Of a stretch of DNA of 64,000 nt, positions 1 to 10,928 are shown piece by piece (the stretch's first letter is position 1; each line of letters begins with the position of its first letter). The position numbers and the translations under genes were made by a program. The DNA is from Lomentospora prolificans (taxonomy: Eukaryota > Ascomycota > Sordariomycetes > Microascales > Microascaceae), in the NCBI GenBank assembly GCA_029532625.1, contig JARFXM010000002.1, positions 744,001 to 808,000 of the forward strand, given 5' to 3'. The notes under the pieces were generated by a model. That model was not told the DNA's origin, did no database searches, and worked only from the letters and a program-made list of their open reading frames with translations.

Positions 1-1945
1 TGGAGGGGGGTATCATCGTCTCTTGCTCCTCGGATAGGCCTGGTGCAAGGCCTGCAGAGGGCATCGAAACAGCACGTCTCTCCGCCCAATCGCTCTGCTC
101 ATATGCGGGTGCCGGGTTTTTATAGGACACTGCCTGCATGCACCTCCCATGGCAACGGCTTCTTAGCGCCTCTATGGGCGGAGCAAAGTCCGGCAGACAG
201 TGCAAATGCATTTCGCTTCTGCAGGCGACGTCGCGATGGAAGGACAGTGCCATGAATTACTGAGTCCATTTTGGCTCAACGCTTGGCTCACTACCAGTCC
301 TGAACTCATGAGAACATCAGCAGGAACAGTTGACCTGTTGTCCCCCCACGACAAACCCCCATTCTCTCGCCTCCCCCCACCCCGTCTTGAGCACCGTCAA
401 GCTTCTCGACCAGACAGCCCGGCTCTGTTCGCTCTTGGTATCGAGGGCAATGCACCCCCCTAATATCAACTTGGTGAGGACGGGAGAGGGAATCGGACTC
501 TGTTTCTCATTACGATGTAGCCTGTAGCCTCTCCCGATCTTTCCAGGTAAGGAGCTTGCTTCTAGGGACCTCCGGTGGTGTACCGTTGAGTCACTTTGGT
601 TTTTTCCCGTCTTAGAGCAGTTCTCTGGCTGCCCAATCATTCCACTAGCTCGGCCTCTCCAGCCCAGGCTGGATAGGTGGACACCTAACATGGCTCCATG
701 ATGCGTCTTTGCAGCTCGCACCCCGACCCGGCCCCAAGCAAGGGTCCAGTAGCGACGCCACACACCAATGCAAGGTAAAGATAGTAACCATCGGGGCCAA
801 GGGAGGTATCTCTTGAAGTCACCCATGTATATCGGTACTTCGACCGTACCCTCCAACGTCCACCAGTCGCTCGCACCGCACCGCGCCGTGCCCGAATCCC
901 AGGCAACTTCTGAAGCACCGCAATCACGTATATACAATGTCGCCTCTCGGCCCAGTATTTTCAACCTGCTTGTATCTCCGGGTCTTTTTCTCTTAACTCT
1001 CGCCTTTCCTCTCTGCTTGTTGCGCCGAGTCTCTCATGTAATTCTTTTTTTACCCTTTTGTTCTGTCGCCGTCTTAGATCGCTGGTCGAGCATCACAAGA
1101 GACCCTCCCACTTGAATTTAACAGTCTCCCGATCATCTTCCCCCGACGACTACACTCCCGGGTCACGAGGAACCCGTAAACGCATCCCAACAACAATCGC
1201 TTTCACGCCCGACGAGAAGCGGTTAATCGCAGTCGAGACCCTCGCGATTTATTCTCTCACCTCGCCTAGCGCTCCGTTACCGCCAGGCTGTGTTGGATGT
1301 CTTGCCCCCACACCGTTCTCCGAGGCCACTAACACACCACTTCGCTCGACTCATCACAACCACCACCACCACCTCTTCTGATCTAGTCACCCACCACTAA
1401 GCCTGCCCCGAATCATTAATACCCTTGCACTTTCATGAACACAGCGGTACCCTGTTTCGAGCACAGTTTAGGGCACATTCCGTGGCTTCCTCACATCATT
1501 TTGTGTTTTTCCGCCTCTTCTGTGTGCTTTTTTTTGGTCCTCTCGCTATATCGCTAAGACATCTCCGTGGATGCAAACCCAAGGTCACCAAGCTCTGGGA
1601 CCGTTGGACTCTCCTATCTTGGCGCGTATCCGAAGGAGGAGATTTAATATATCTTGCCGGACTTGGGCTTCTGTTACACGGCTATCAGCTTCTGGATGAA
1701 TGCTCGCTGTGTCAGCACCTAATTTCGCGCACACAGGAACTCGCTAGGTTGTCCATTCTCTCTTTCCGTCCAAGCTTCCCTTGCCATCACCGCCTCTCTG
1801 ATAAGCGCCACTAACACCGCACTAGACAATCGCTTCACCGCAATTTTCAAGTAACAAGATTTGGGCCCCGGCGTGAGAATATTTTGAATTATGACGTCGG
1901 ATTTGGCAAAGTTCTGAATTTGAAAGGGATTAATATCGGTCCAAC
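1..1945. other. Upstream region and probable long leader of the methyltransferase-like gene
   Basis: No gene is supported here. From about 950 onward the plus strand is rich in C and T tracts, the usual look of filamentous fungal promoters and 5' leaders, and it runs into the ATG at 1946. The short open frames in it share no recognisable motif and lack the C-ending codon bias of the real genes nearby. Positions 1-900 show nothing I can name. Confidence 0.5.
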
Positions 1946-4900
1946 ATGTCGCAGAGGTTGGGCCCAAGCCCGGCTATCAAGCCAGGCAACGCGCCCCCCA
2001 GCATGACGCGGCGCTTAGTTGGGTACAGAAGCAATTCCGATGAACTACGAACCATGCCCAGGAGCCTTGTGGCACCCAGGGACCAGGCAGATCCGAGAAA
2101 GCCAGGCCAGAATGCTAAAGAGGCGACCCGGATACCCCAACATTCCGGCACGTCCTCCTCTTCTTCATCCTCCTCTACCAGAAGGCCCTCTCTTCCGTCC
2201 CAACCCACTCGGCCGAGGCTTACCCAACAAGGTCATTCATACGGCTCTATCAGCTCCGCTTCTGCCAGGTCTGCATCCTATCAATCCTCTTCCGGATCCT
2301 CACTACCCTGTAATCCCAAGGATACCGGTTTCAAGGCTGCACCGGGCGTGCGGCGGAAGAGGTCCTCGCTGACTCCCAATAGTGAAAACCTAAGGAACAA
2401 CTCCCGAACCGACTCCACCAGGACAAGTTCATCCTCTTCCTACTCTAACGGAGCCGGACGATCGCGAAGCTTGATGGAACCTGCGAATGGCTTACACCTC
2501 GACCGAGCGCTCACTGAGAGTCCTACGGAGCTGCGGACCGCGAAAGCCGTCGATCTCACAAAGCCAACTACGCCAACCGTCACCATCTACCCCGAGCTAG
2601 ACCGGTACCGGAACTTTCAGCAGCAACTCTCCGAGGGCCGTAGTTTCGAGCCCATGTACAAGTTGAGCACTCATGACCTCCCTCCACCTACACCCGGATA
2701 TATTTCCGGAACCGGGAGCCAGCTCAGCGCCATGAGTGGAAGTCCTTCTACTCGATTCTCCGAATCCCCCGGGCCCGGCCCTTACAGCCGGGATACTACG
2801 CCGACATCTATGACCTCCCAGTCACCCGGTCTAGTTGCCCCGAGAGGTTTCGCTCCTCCGAGGTTGCGACAAGGTGGTAGTCCCGCACAGACTCGGCCCC
2901 CGGTCACTCGGAGGAGGGGCGGAAGCTTGTCGGGCGGGATCAACGCCATCAATGCCGACCCGGATGGCCTTGCAGCCGTAAGGGAATCACTTACCTCGTC
3001 ATCTTCCAATTCTACTGTTCGTGGCACTGAGAAAAAGATAATCAAGAAGAAACTCCAGGCGCCTCCTCTGAGCCCGCCGCCTCGCAAATCCTCCTCGAAG
3101 CAGACCGCGGTGAAGGCCTCCGCCCCAGAGCCTAGCTGGCGATTGTCGCGTGGCTTTTCCAAGTCCAACGCAAGGTCACCTTCTCCCACTAAGCCGCGCT
3201 CTGCTACCCGACATATGCAAACGCTCTCCCCCCGAGCCACTCCTCCTACAAGGCCGAGCAGAGATGGTACCCCAGATATGCAGTCACAACTATGGGAGCC
3301 TGTCCCAGTAATCCACAGCAACTTGTCATCGGCAAGCTTGGGTACTGGTGAACGGCGTGGCAGTGAACCCCATGTTTCGTCGCTACCTCGATCTACCACC
3401 CCATCTTCTAACCCTCGTCGGCCGTCGACTCAAGATACTGCTGCCGTCACCAGGGCTAATTCTTCCAACACAACCAAAATTTCGAAGCCGGATCCCACCC
3501 GACCGACACGAACTCCAAGCCCGAATGTGTCAACCTTCAATTCCCGCTTCAACTTCTTTAGTCGAAAAAAGACACCTACAACCGAAGTTAACGCCGCTGC
3601 TAAGAAGGACAAGTCTGACAAGAATGCGAGGAAAGGACCTGCTGCTGGAACCGGACATGAGGGCTATGGTCGTCTAGGGAGTATTCGGCGTCGAAGCAGC
3701 GGTGTTCTTAACTACGCTCGCCCCGGCCCTGGCTTCGCATCTTCCCAGGAAAGCCTTACGAACCAACCCCAATTCTCAGATCCGTTCCTTAGAGATCGGA
3801 TGAATCCGGTTATCATTTCTGGAGGCGAGATTATCGAAAATAGGAACACCAGCGCCGAGTTTACTCGGTCGGACAGCAACCAAAGTTTCGTCAGCCATTC
3901 TCGGCAGCGCAGCAACGATTCCAAATTTAGCTCCGAAATGTCTACAACTTCCGCAGCCCAAGAAGATCGAAACACCGTGTGGCCTTCGGCTTTTGGAAAA
4001 GCAACCACGGTTAGCACCGCTTCCACGACTCGCCGGCCGTCTGAGAGCAGTGACGACGAGGGCTTGAACATGAAGCGCACCCTCGCCTTCCGGAGATCGC
4101 AGCAGAAGCTACGTACATCTCCTGAGCAAACGCCGATGAGACTCCCAAAGCCTATCAATACTAGAGGCATTGCTCCTTCGCCCCTCACAAGTGTTGAGAC
4201 GCACATCCTCACGGACGACTCAACCTTGGAGTTGCAAAAGGAGACGTCCCGGGGACGGAAGCTTAGTTTACCACAGCCAAAGAAGTTAACCAAGAGGGCG
4301 AAATCGCCACGTAAGTGGAATCTTTTCAGCCGGTCCCAGAGCCAGGCCACCGCTTCAAAGGAGCCCAAAGTCGAGGTTGCAGCTACAGTCAAAGTCGTCC
4401 AAACCAAGAGTGTGCCTTTCTACGCCATGATGGACTCTTCTGAACAAGAGGACTCGGGAGATTTAGACGTTATGGAAGTACTGCGTAGCGCAGAGGTCTA
4501 TGACCAAGGTTTACCGCACATACCCGAAGCTCCTAAGGGTCATGAGTGGCCATCACCCGCTACCAAATCGCCGGAGCCAGCGGTCATAGGTAGCCCGAGC
4601 GCTCGGCCCTATCAGTCTTCCCCACCTCCCGAACCCCAGCCACACGTTGCGTCTCCTCCCAAAGCTTCGCGGTCACGTATTGCATCTCCACAGGAACAAC
4701 CGCGAGAGCAGGCAATCAAGGCAACGGCTCCAGCAAAACAGAGCCGGCTCCCCCAAGTCGGTCGCATTCCCAAGGTAGTGAGCACGCGCCCTGAGCAGCA
4801 GACTTCGCCCAAGAGCTTCTCACGGCCTTTCAATCGGCTTAGCTTTCAGGCCCCCAAGCGTACTTCGGGTTCTGCTGATGGGAACTCCTCCATAACGGGG

Positions 4901-6595
4901 AGCTCGAACCCTAACAAGGTGCTCACACCAGACCTTACGACACAAGAATCTACAGTTACCAGCGGCTCCAGAGAGTTCTCCCCCGATATCATCGGGGCCG
5001 GCAAAGAGTTTCTAGCCTTTTCCCCTCGCAAGGATTCTGTCGCTACCACTTCGTCATCGAGCTGCGCCTCTGCAACTTACACGATGGCAGATACCACAGC
5101 CATCATCCCTTCCCCGAGCGCGCCGCTAGCCGAAGATGAAATTTGGGACGAATACAATGACTTGATTGGAGATGTCTCTTTCAAAGGGCTTGCGTCGGCG
5201 ACGTACCCAAGGACTATGACACTGCCTATCAAGTACCGTGCCAGCAAGGGCTCAGTAATCGTGCCGGAGTCTCCTACCATTATCATCAAGCCCCCAAGGG
5301 AGTTGCCTAAGCTCCCTCCCAAGGCTGAACGAAAGCAGGTGGTGTCCAGCGTCTACAGCTGTGACGACTATGACGATGACGATGACGACGCGGGCCATCT
5401 CGAGGTCCCGATTGCTGAGGCCAGCCCCACCACACCCTTTTCCGTTTCCAAATTCGTTGAGGGTTACGGAGACCGCAACAATAGCGCAGAGTTGAGCGCT
5501 ACAAGGGCTGACGCCGAATCCCAGCGAAACAGCGGAGCTTCCCGTAAATCAGGCAGATCTTCCGGCAGCAGCTGCAGCAAGGCCTCGGAAGAGGAGACGC
5601 CACTGGCGCAAGTTAACCTCCGTGTTGGGTCGATGACGGTGAGCAAGTGGCTCACTTTTGGCCATGTACTCTTCAGTCCTGCTAGGGAAGAGCTCGCTCT
5701 CGAGGGAGCTTCGCGGGAGAACAATTCTATTCTCGTTATTGATGGGCTCGGCAATGATGACTGGTCTTTCTACGCTGCTGAGACATATCCTGGCGCAAGC
5801 TTCTTCAACCTGTCACCAAGGGCACCCATCCCAGAGGACAGGCGCGCCTCGACCACGTTCCCGCTCAGCCCGTCCAACCACTACCAAATCCAGTACACCT
5901 CGCATCTTGGCAAGTTCCCGTTTGGTCCCGAGACGTTCACCTCGGTTGTTTTCCGGTTCCCTCAGGCGGCGCCGGAATCACACTACCGTAACATTATTTC
6001 GGAGGCGCATCGCGTGCTCAAGCCTGGCGGCTACATCGAACTCTCAATCCTCGATGTCGACCTCAACAATATGGGCAACCGGGGCCGCCGCACGGTTCGC
6101 AGGCTCAAAGAGCGCATCCACGCGAGAAACGCTGATATGAATCTTGCCTCTACGGCTGATCTCATGGTCCGCCTCCTCGGCAAGAAGCACTTTGCCGACA
6201 TCAAGACATGCCGCGTTGGGGTTCCCGTTGCCAGCTCTATAACGCGGGCGAACAGTGCCAGGGCAGCGTCGGCTGAAGTCACGTCGTCAAGGTGCAGAGA
6301 CAAGGGCAAGGGCAAAGCTAAGGTGATTGGCGAGCAGCGCAGCCTGGCGGAGATGATGAACGATGACAGCGAGATGGCTGACGAAAGCATCGCCAAGATG
6401 GTTAGCAAGGTTGGCCGGTGGTGGTACTCGCGATGCTACGAGAGCGTCGCGACTTCTGCAGCCGGAGCCAAGAAGACAACAATCTGGAGCGACAAGCCGC
6501 TCATGGAGGAGTGCGAGGAGCTGGGGACAAGCTTAAAGTTGATGGTTTGTCACGCAAGGGTTCCTGACAAAGGGAGCCGAGTTGCGAGCATTTAG
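1946..6595 (+). CDS. Large Ser/Pro-rich protein with C-terminal methyltransferase-like domain
   Basis: A single open frame encodes 1549 residues. Residues 1 to about 1215 are low-complexity and rich in Ser, Pro, Thr, Arg and Lys, with many SP/TP sites and poly-Ser runs, so this part is probably disordered and phosphorylated. Residues from about 1222 to 1410 look like a class I SAM-dependent methyltransferase fold: a motif-I-like segment ILVIDGLGNDDW near 1261, and the post-motif EAHRVLKPGGYIELSILDVD at about 1352-1371, typical of Methyltransf_11/UbiE-type domains. The motif I glycines are incomplete (DGLGND rather than DxGxGxG), so catalytic activity is uncertain. The start sits in a good context (aacATGtc) and no convincing intron interrupts the frame. 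Similar long proteins are common in Sordariomycetes as uncharacterised methyltransferase-domain proteins. The substrate is unknown. Confidence 0.85.
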   Translation: MSQRLGPSPAIKPGNAPPSMTRRLVGYRSNSDELRTMPRSLVAPRDQADPRKPGQNAKEATRIPQHSGTSSSSSSSSTRRPSLPSQPTRPRLTQQGHSYGSISSASARSASYQSSSGSSLPCNPKDTGFKAAPGVRRKRSSLTPNSENLRNNSRTDSTRTSSSSSYSNGAGRSRSLMEPANGLHLDRALTESPTELRTAKAVDLTKPTTPTVTIYPELDRYRNFQQQLSEGRSFEPMYKLSTHDLPPPTPGYISGTGSQLSAMSGSPSTRFSESPGPGPYSRDTTPTSMTSQSPGLVAPRGFAPPRLRQGGSPAQTRPPVTRRRGGSLSGGINAINADPDGLAAVRESLTSSSSNSTVRGTEKKIIKKKLQAPPLSPPPRKSSSKQTAVKASAPEPSWRLSRGFSKSNARSPSPTKPRSATRHMQTLSPRATPPTRPSRDGTPDMQSQLWEPVPVIHSNLSSASLGTGERRGSEPHVSSLPRSTTPSSNPRRPSTQDTAAVTRANSSNTTKISKPDPTRPTRTPSPNVSTFNSRFNFFSRKKTPTTEVNAAAKKDKSDKNARKGPAAGTGHEGYGRLGSIRRRSSGVLNYARPGPGFASSQESLTNQPQFSDPFLRDRMNPVIISGGEIIENRNTSAEFTRSDSNQSFVSHSRQRSNDSKFSSEMSTTSAAQEDRNTVWPSAFGKATTVSTASTTRRPSESSDDEGLNMKRTLAFRRSQQKLRTSPEQTPMRLPKPINTRGIAPSPLTSVETHILTDDSTLELQKETSRGRKLSLPQPKKLTKRAKSPRKWNLFSRSQSQATASKEPKVEVAATVKVVQTKSVPFYAMMDSSEQEDSGDLDVMEVLRSAEVYDQGLPHIPEAPKGHEWPSPATKSPEPAVIGSPSARPYQSSPPPEPQPHVASPPKASRSRIASPQEQPREQAIKATAPAKQSRLPQVGRIPKVVSTRPEQQTSPKSFSRPFNRLSFQAPKRTSGSADGNSSITGSSNPNKVLTPDLTTQESTVTSGSREFSPDIIGAGKEFLAFSPRKDSVATTSSSSCASATYTMADTTAIIPSPSAPLAEDEIWDEYNDLIGDVSFKGLASATYPRTMTLPIKYRASKGSVIVPESPTIIIKPPRELPKLPPKAERKQVVSSVYSCDDYDDDDDDAGHLEVPIAEASPTTPFSVSKFVEGYGDRNNSAELSATRADAESQRNSGASRKSGRSSGSSCSKASEEETPLAQVNLRVGSMTVSKWLTFGHVLFSPAREELALEGASRENNSILVIDGLGNDDWSFYAAETYPGASFFNLSPRAPIPEDRRASTTFPLSPSNHYQIQYTSHLGKFPFGPETFTSVVFRFPQAAPESHYRNIISEAHRVLKPGGYIELSILDVDLNNMGNRGRRTVRRLKERIHARNADMNLASTADLMVRLLGKKHFADIKTCRVGVPVASSITRANSARAASAEVTSSRCRDKGKGKAKVIGEQRSLAEMMNDDSEMADESIAKMVSKVGRWWYSRCYESVATSAAGAKKTTIWSDKPLMEECEELGTSLKLMVCHARVPDKGSRVASI

Positions 6596-7763
6596 CGTCG
6601 CATAACGTTTTGTTTTATTTCCTTCTTCACGAGGTTTACGAGGAGTCGACATTATCTTTTTCGTCTTTTTGTCTTTTCAGCGATTTCATATCGAAGAAAT
6701 TCATATAGCGCGAGCATGCATCTCTGGACTATTACGCATTCGTCGACGGGAGGCTCTCGCGAGTCTTACAGGTCGACTCGACATGTCTGTGGACTATTTT
6801 CTTATACGGGCACATTATACGGGAAGGCGATTGATCGCCGGGACCAAACAGCACGGCGACGGTGCACCAGAGACGTTTTGGACGTCCCCTCGTCTCTACA
6901 AGCCGAGGCTGGTCCGGGACGGGGATCTAATGCGTTGGGTTATTTGCTGGGAACTCATTTTTATCTCTACGTTCTTACAAATGGGGGAGTTCGGCCTCTC
7001 GTGTATTATTTACCTGCGAGGCTTTCCACAGCGGCCTCTTACTCTTTCGTCATTTAGGCATCCTGCCGGCTCTGAAGCGTTTTCTCGAAACAAAGATTGG
7101 TATCTATGGGACGAAAAGGGGTTCATTTGGTTTCTTTTTCTTTTTCTTTCTTTTTTTTTTTTCCCTTCACTCGCATCCTCTGGTCAGGAAGAGAACTTCT
7201 TCTTGTGCCAGGGGCACTCGGCATCGATGCCGAAAGAATAGGGAGGAGGCGCATAATCACGGAAGAGAAGGGACTCGGATGGGTCGTCTGATGGGGAATG
7301 ACTTGATGACCAAAAGAAAAGGCACATCTGATGGGGGAACTGGATTTCTTTGCATCGCCTTTGTTCTTCTTTGGATTCTTGCGTTCTTTCATGGGTTTCT
7401 ATCCCATTCGTTATCTGGTGGTTTTTGATCAACTTGAGCGAGCACTCGTTTTGGAGCAACATGGGGGAAGCGAGCGTTAACAGGAGCAAATGAGATACGA
7501 GGGTGCCGTGTCTTTTTTTTTTTCTTTCTTTTCAATTACATAGATACCCGACGAACTTTGAAGCTAATATGAACCTTAACACAAATGATGATATGCTACC
7601 TTTTTGCTCCTTTCGTCTGTGGTGAACCAACCCTTTTCTTCAGAGGGAGTTACTCCGTTTAGTCAAGACCCAGGCGTCTTCACGGCCAACCGCGGGGACC
7701 CATGACCCAACCATCGTGGATGCGGTCCCCGCAGCATGAGGACCCAGCCGTCCTTGGCAAGTT

Positions 7764-7970
7764 TCACGCCGGAGAAACGTGGCCCAAGGCATCTTCCCGA
7801 TCTTGTGCCTCGTCCTCCTTCTCGGCGACGTGGCTAGACGGTTCCGCGAGAGGGAGGACGGGATCGTCCGAGTCGTCGGGGCCGGCCATGGGGAAGAGGC
7901 CGGTGCGGTCGAGCCAGGTGAGGAGCCAGCGTGGGACGTAGGTTGTTTTGGTGAGGCTGCGGGATCGCAT
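7764..7970 (-). CDS. Possible small conserved-type protein, 68 aa
   Basis: I do not recognise the product. The frame begins MRSRSLTKTTYVPRWLLTW and ends in a Glu/Asp-rich tail. Support comes from codon use: in the first 45 codons most third positions are C, the pattern seen in the confident genes of this window and not in the other two frames here. The N-terminal half is basic with a short hydrophobic/aromatic segment, and the C-terminal half is acidic. It could be a complete small protein or one exon of a longer gene whose other exon I cannot place. The 5' side on the minus strand is pyrimidine-rich, as expected for a leader. Confidence 0.45.
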   Translation of the reverse strand: MRSRSLTKTTYVPRWLLTWLDRTGLFPMAGPDDSDDPVLPLAEPSSHVAEKEDEAQDREDALGHVSPA

Positions 7971-8144
7971 TGCTGACTTGTGCGCATTTTCGGGGCTGGG
8001 AGGTTTCGACCTTGGGGCCGGTGGGGGGGGAGAGGGGAAGGGAGGTAGGACTTGGGTTTGGTGAGGGTGGATTAGATATGGGGGATGTCATCATTGGGAG
8101 CTGGATCTAGATGGCTAGATGGTTAGTAGAAGAGGGGGAGGAGG

Positions 8145-8375
8145 ATGAGTTTTGGTAAGAGCTCGGATCTGGGGGTGGTGGTTGATCGGGAGGGATTGTT
8201 TGATTGTTTGCTGTGTGCTGCTTGCTGCTTGCTGCTTGCTGCTTGCTGCTTGCTGCTTGCTGCTTGCTGCTTGCTGCTGCTATATAGATGAGGATGAGTT
8301 TTGGTAAAGAGCTTGGATCTGGGGGTGGTGGTTGATCGGGAGAGATTGTTTGATTGTTTGCTGCTGCTATATAGA
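8145..8375. repeat. Imperfect ~75-bp direct duplication enclosing a 7-bp tandem array
   Basis: Two near-identical copies lie at about 8145-8212 and 8291-8362. Both carry the core ggatctgggggtggtggttg, followed by a Tgattgtttgctg end, and each is followed later by ctgctatatagatgagga. Between them, 8218-8277 is an array of about eight copies of a 7-mer (gcttgct). The layout fits a tandem duplication whose internal gctt/gctg run expanded by slippage in one copy only. Confidence 0.85.
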
Positions 8376-8735
8376 TGAGGATTTTGAGAGAGAGGATGTA
8401 TGAAAGCAAGGTGTGTGATGTCTAGATATTCTTCATTGATAGGAATTAGAATCATAATGGGCGTTGTAAGGACTGAACAAACAAGCTTGACTCCTCCTCC
8501 GACCTAGAAGCGAAATCTGCGTCCCCGTCTCAATCGCATTGTGGTGACGTTACGCAGCCATGGAAACCCAGAAAGAAAACGAGCCATCAAGATCCTCCCA
8601 ATCCCAAAGGAAAAGCATATCGTATAGAATGGGAGGAGGGAAAGGAAAAAAAAAAAAAGAAAAAAGGAAAGAAAGAAAGCGACCTGTCCCAATCCGTCGT
8701 TACAAATATCCATTGTTAAACGCCCCTCCCCGCCC

Positions 8736-8773
8736 CCTTTCCTTCCCAACGTGCCACCTTTCCTTCCCAACGT
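8736..8773. repeat. Short direct repeat, 17 bp x 2
   Basis: The string cctttccttcccaacgt occurs at 8736-8752 and again at 8757-8773, a 21-bp period just downstream of the P450 stop codon, probably within its 3' UTR. Confidence 0.8.
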
Positions 8774-8807
8774 TTTGTTCGTTCGCAAAACAAGATATGA
8801 ATTGCAT

Positions 8808-10928
8808 CTACTTTCTCGGCTCATACTTGACAAAGATGGGCTTCGTCGGCCTGTGGACCTGGTGTTGCGATCGGTCCATCATGTCGGGCGTCGTGACGGT
8901 GGGCTTTCCCTGCTGGTCGACGAGGTGGTAGTCGAAGTAGGCGACGAACATGGAGATCATGACGGCCATTTCGAGCTTGGCAAACTGTTGGGAAACTTGT
9001 CAGCCTGTCTTCTTCTTCTTCTTTTGGTTTTTTTCTAATCCTTTGTGCCTCATCAATGATTGAGAGAGGAGTGTTCTTTGGATCTTACCCGTATGCCCAC
9101 TGCGCGGAACAAGTTAGCAAAATAGTCAAGGTAGATTGAAACATCAAACAACAAGCGGGAGAGGCAAAAGAAACCTTGGGATCAAGTTGGGAAGGACACC
9201 AAAAACAAAACTTACAGCAAGGATGCCGGCCGCTTCCCCAGCCAATATACCCATGCGCATCCAACTTCTTATCCTCTTCGCGGCCCTCCAGGAACCGATC
9301 GGGGTCCCAAACCTCAGGATCCTTGTAGATGTGGGGATTCATCTGTGTGTCGTCAAACAAGTAGACCTGTAACCACACCACTCGCGCCTTATGATTAGCA
9401 TTTTCCCTCGCACCATCATCACAGAGACCAGACCGACAACGCGACAGAGAAGGAAAAGAAGAACCAAAAAAAAGGAAAAAAAAAAGAAGAAAAAAAAGAA
9501 AACTTACCGCAAAAGCTCCATCCGGCACCACCTCGCCACTCTCCCCAATCACCACATCCTTCCCACTCGTATTCTGCCTAAACCCGCACCCGACAATGGT
9601 ATGCCGGATCGTCTCCCTCAGCGCCACATCGATGACGGGGAACTCGACGTCCCACTCGTCAAAGGTCAAGCTGGAGAGCACGTCAGCCGGGGACTGATCG
9701 GCCGAGACGCGGTGGCGCTCGATGACGCCGTCGACTTCTTCGCGGACAAGGGTGCGCCAGCGAGGGTTCTGGCCGAGGTAGCAGAGGAGCCAGGCGGCGT
9801 TGAAGCCCGAGTTGACTTGGCCGGCGAAGAGAGCGGCGATGACGATCTGTTGAGTTGGATCTTCAGCACTTGTCTTTTGGGTTTCAACCTCCATCTGAAG
9901 TGTGGTGGTGTTCAACTTCCACCTTGTGAGGTGTAGATGCATTCCGCCTTCCGAAAGACCACTTACCGCAATAATATCCGTAACGTCCCAGCCCTGATCA
10001 ATCAACACCTGCAACGCATCCTCCCTCCTCACCCCGTCCCTCGCCCTCTGATCAATGATGCGCTTGAACAGCAAATACATCTTGGTGCCCGCCCACAACC
10101 TCCGCACATGACTCGGCGTGGTCATCCAGCTGGGCACCAGCAACTTGCTCCCCGCGCTCGCTCCGTCGATGCTCTCAAAGATGGCCAGCGTCTCGGCCAA
10201 CAGCTTGGCGTCGCCCGCGATCTCGGTGCATCCCACCGTGCGCATGGTCAGCTGGTACACCAGCTTGTACAGGTCGTCGAACGGGTCGACGGTCTGCGAT
10301 GGCCGCGAAGCCAGCGTGGTCATGGTCTGCCGGGCGTCGGCGACGAGCTGCGGCGTGAGCGCCACCAGGTTTTCTTTACGCATGAATTTGGCTAGGGATT
10401 TGCGGATCTTGCTGCCAATCTTTACGCGTTCGTCGGTGCTGATTTCCGGCGCGGCGTTGAAGAGGGTTGAGTAGCTTTAGTCCAACCCCCAAGCCCAAAA
10501 AGAGAATGGCCGCTTGTCAGTTGCTTCAACTCTTTTCTCATTCATCCATCCGAATAGGAAGAGGGGGGAGAAGGGTTGAAAAGCACTCACCCGCCTTCCA
10601 TCTCCAAATCCTTGCTATCGAAAAAAGTCCTCCGCCCATCCTCTCCCGAAAGCCCAATGATTCTCAACTTGCCATAATAAAAGCTCGCCTGGCCCGAATG
10701 GCTCTTGGCGGCCACCTCCTCCAGGAAGGCCTTGCGGTCGGAGAAGAAGCGTAGGGCACCGACGATGGGCCAGGCTTCGAAGACGGGCGGGGCCTTACGC
10801 GGGAACGAAGGGCGGTTGGCCCACGAGGCGCCGGCGTAGGCTGTTGCTGTGAGGGCCAGGACCCAGATGCTGGTGGGCCAGGTGGAGGGCGACGAGACGG
10901 TTGTGAGGAGATCGGAGAGCGAGAGCAT
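8808..10928 (-). CDS. Cytochrome P450 monooxygenase (six exons)
   Basis: Predicted exons on the minus strand: 10591-10928, 9967-10474, 9508-9846, 9216-9366, 9089-9099 and 8808-8984, giving 507 residues. An N-terminal hydrophobic segment (about residues 10-30) suggests an ER membrane anchor, followed by a Pro-rich hinge. The I-helix carries AGQVNS at 290-295, in place of the usual A/G-Gx-D/E-T-T/S. The ExxR motif is ETIR at 360-363, and the haem-binding loop is GWGSGRHPCLG with the ligand Cys445. The normal Phe of that loop is Trp. The loop is split by an intron right after Cys445, followed by an exon of only 11 nt. The I-helix AGQ and the overall layout recall CYP51-clan enzymes, but I cannot assign a family or substrate. 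All six junctions keep frame with GT..AG ends. The third intron is very A-rich on the plus strand (9455-9500). Confidence 0.9.

Larger units (their letters stand above)
6596..8807. other. Intergenic region with T-rich tracts, a small ORF and a duplicated repeat block
   Basis: This stretch holds the 3' end of the upstream gene, T-rich runs near 7140 and 7515, the small minus-strand ORF at 7764-7970, the duplicated block at 8145-8375 and the P450 3' flank. The open frame across 6669-7241 reads through the 3' UTR and ends in poly-Phe from a T run, so I do not count it as a gene. Confidence 0.5.

Noticed and set aside
6669..7241. 190-codon frame after the methyltransferase-like gene
   Set aside because: Reads a 3' UTR and a T run encoding poly-Phe. 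No protein-like conservation signals.
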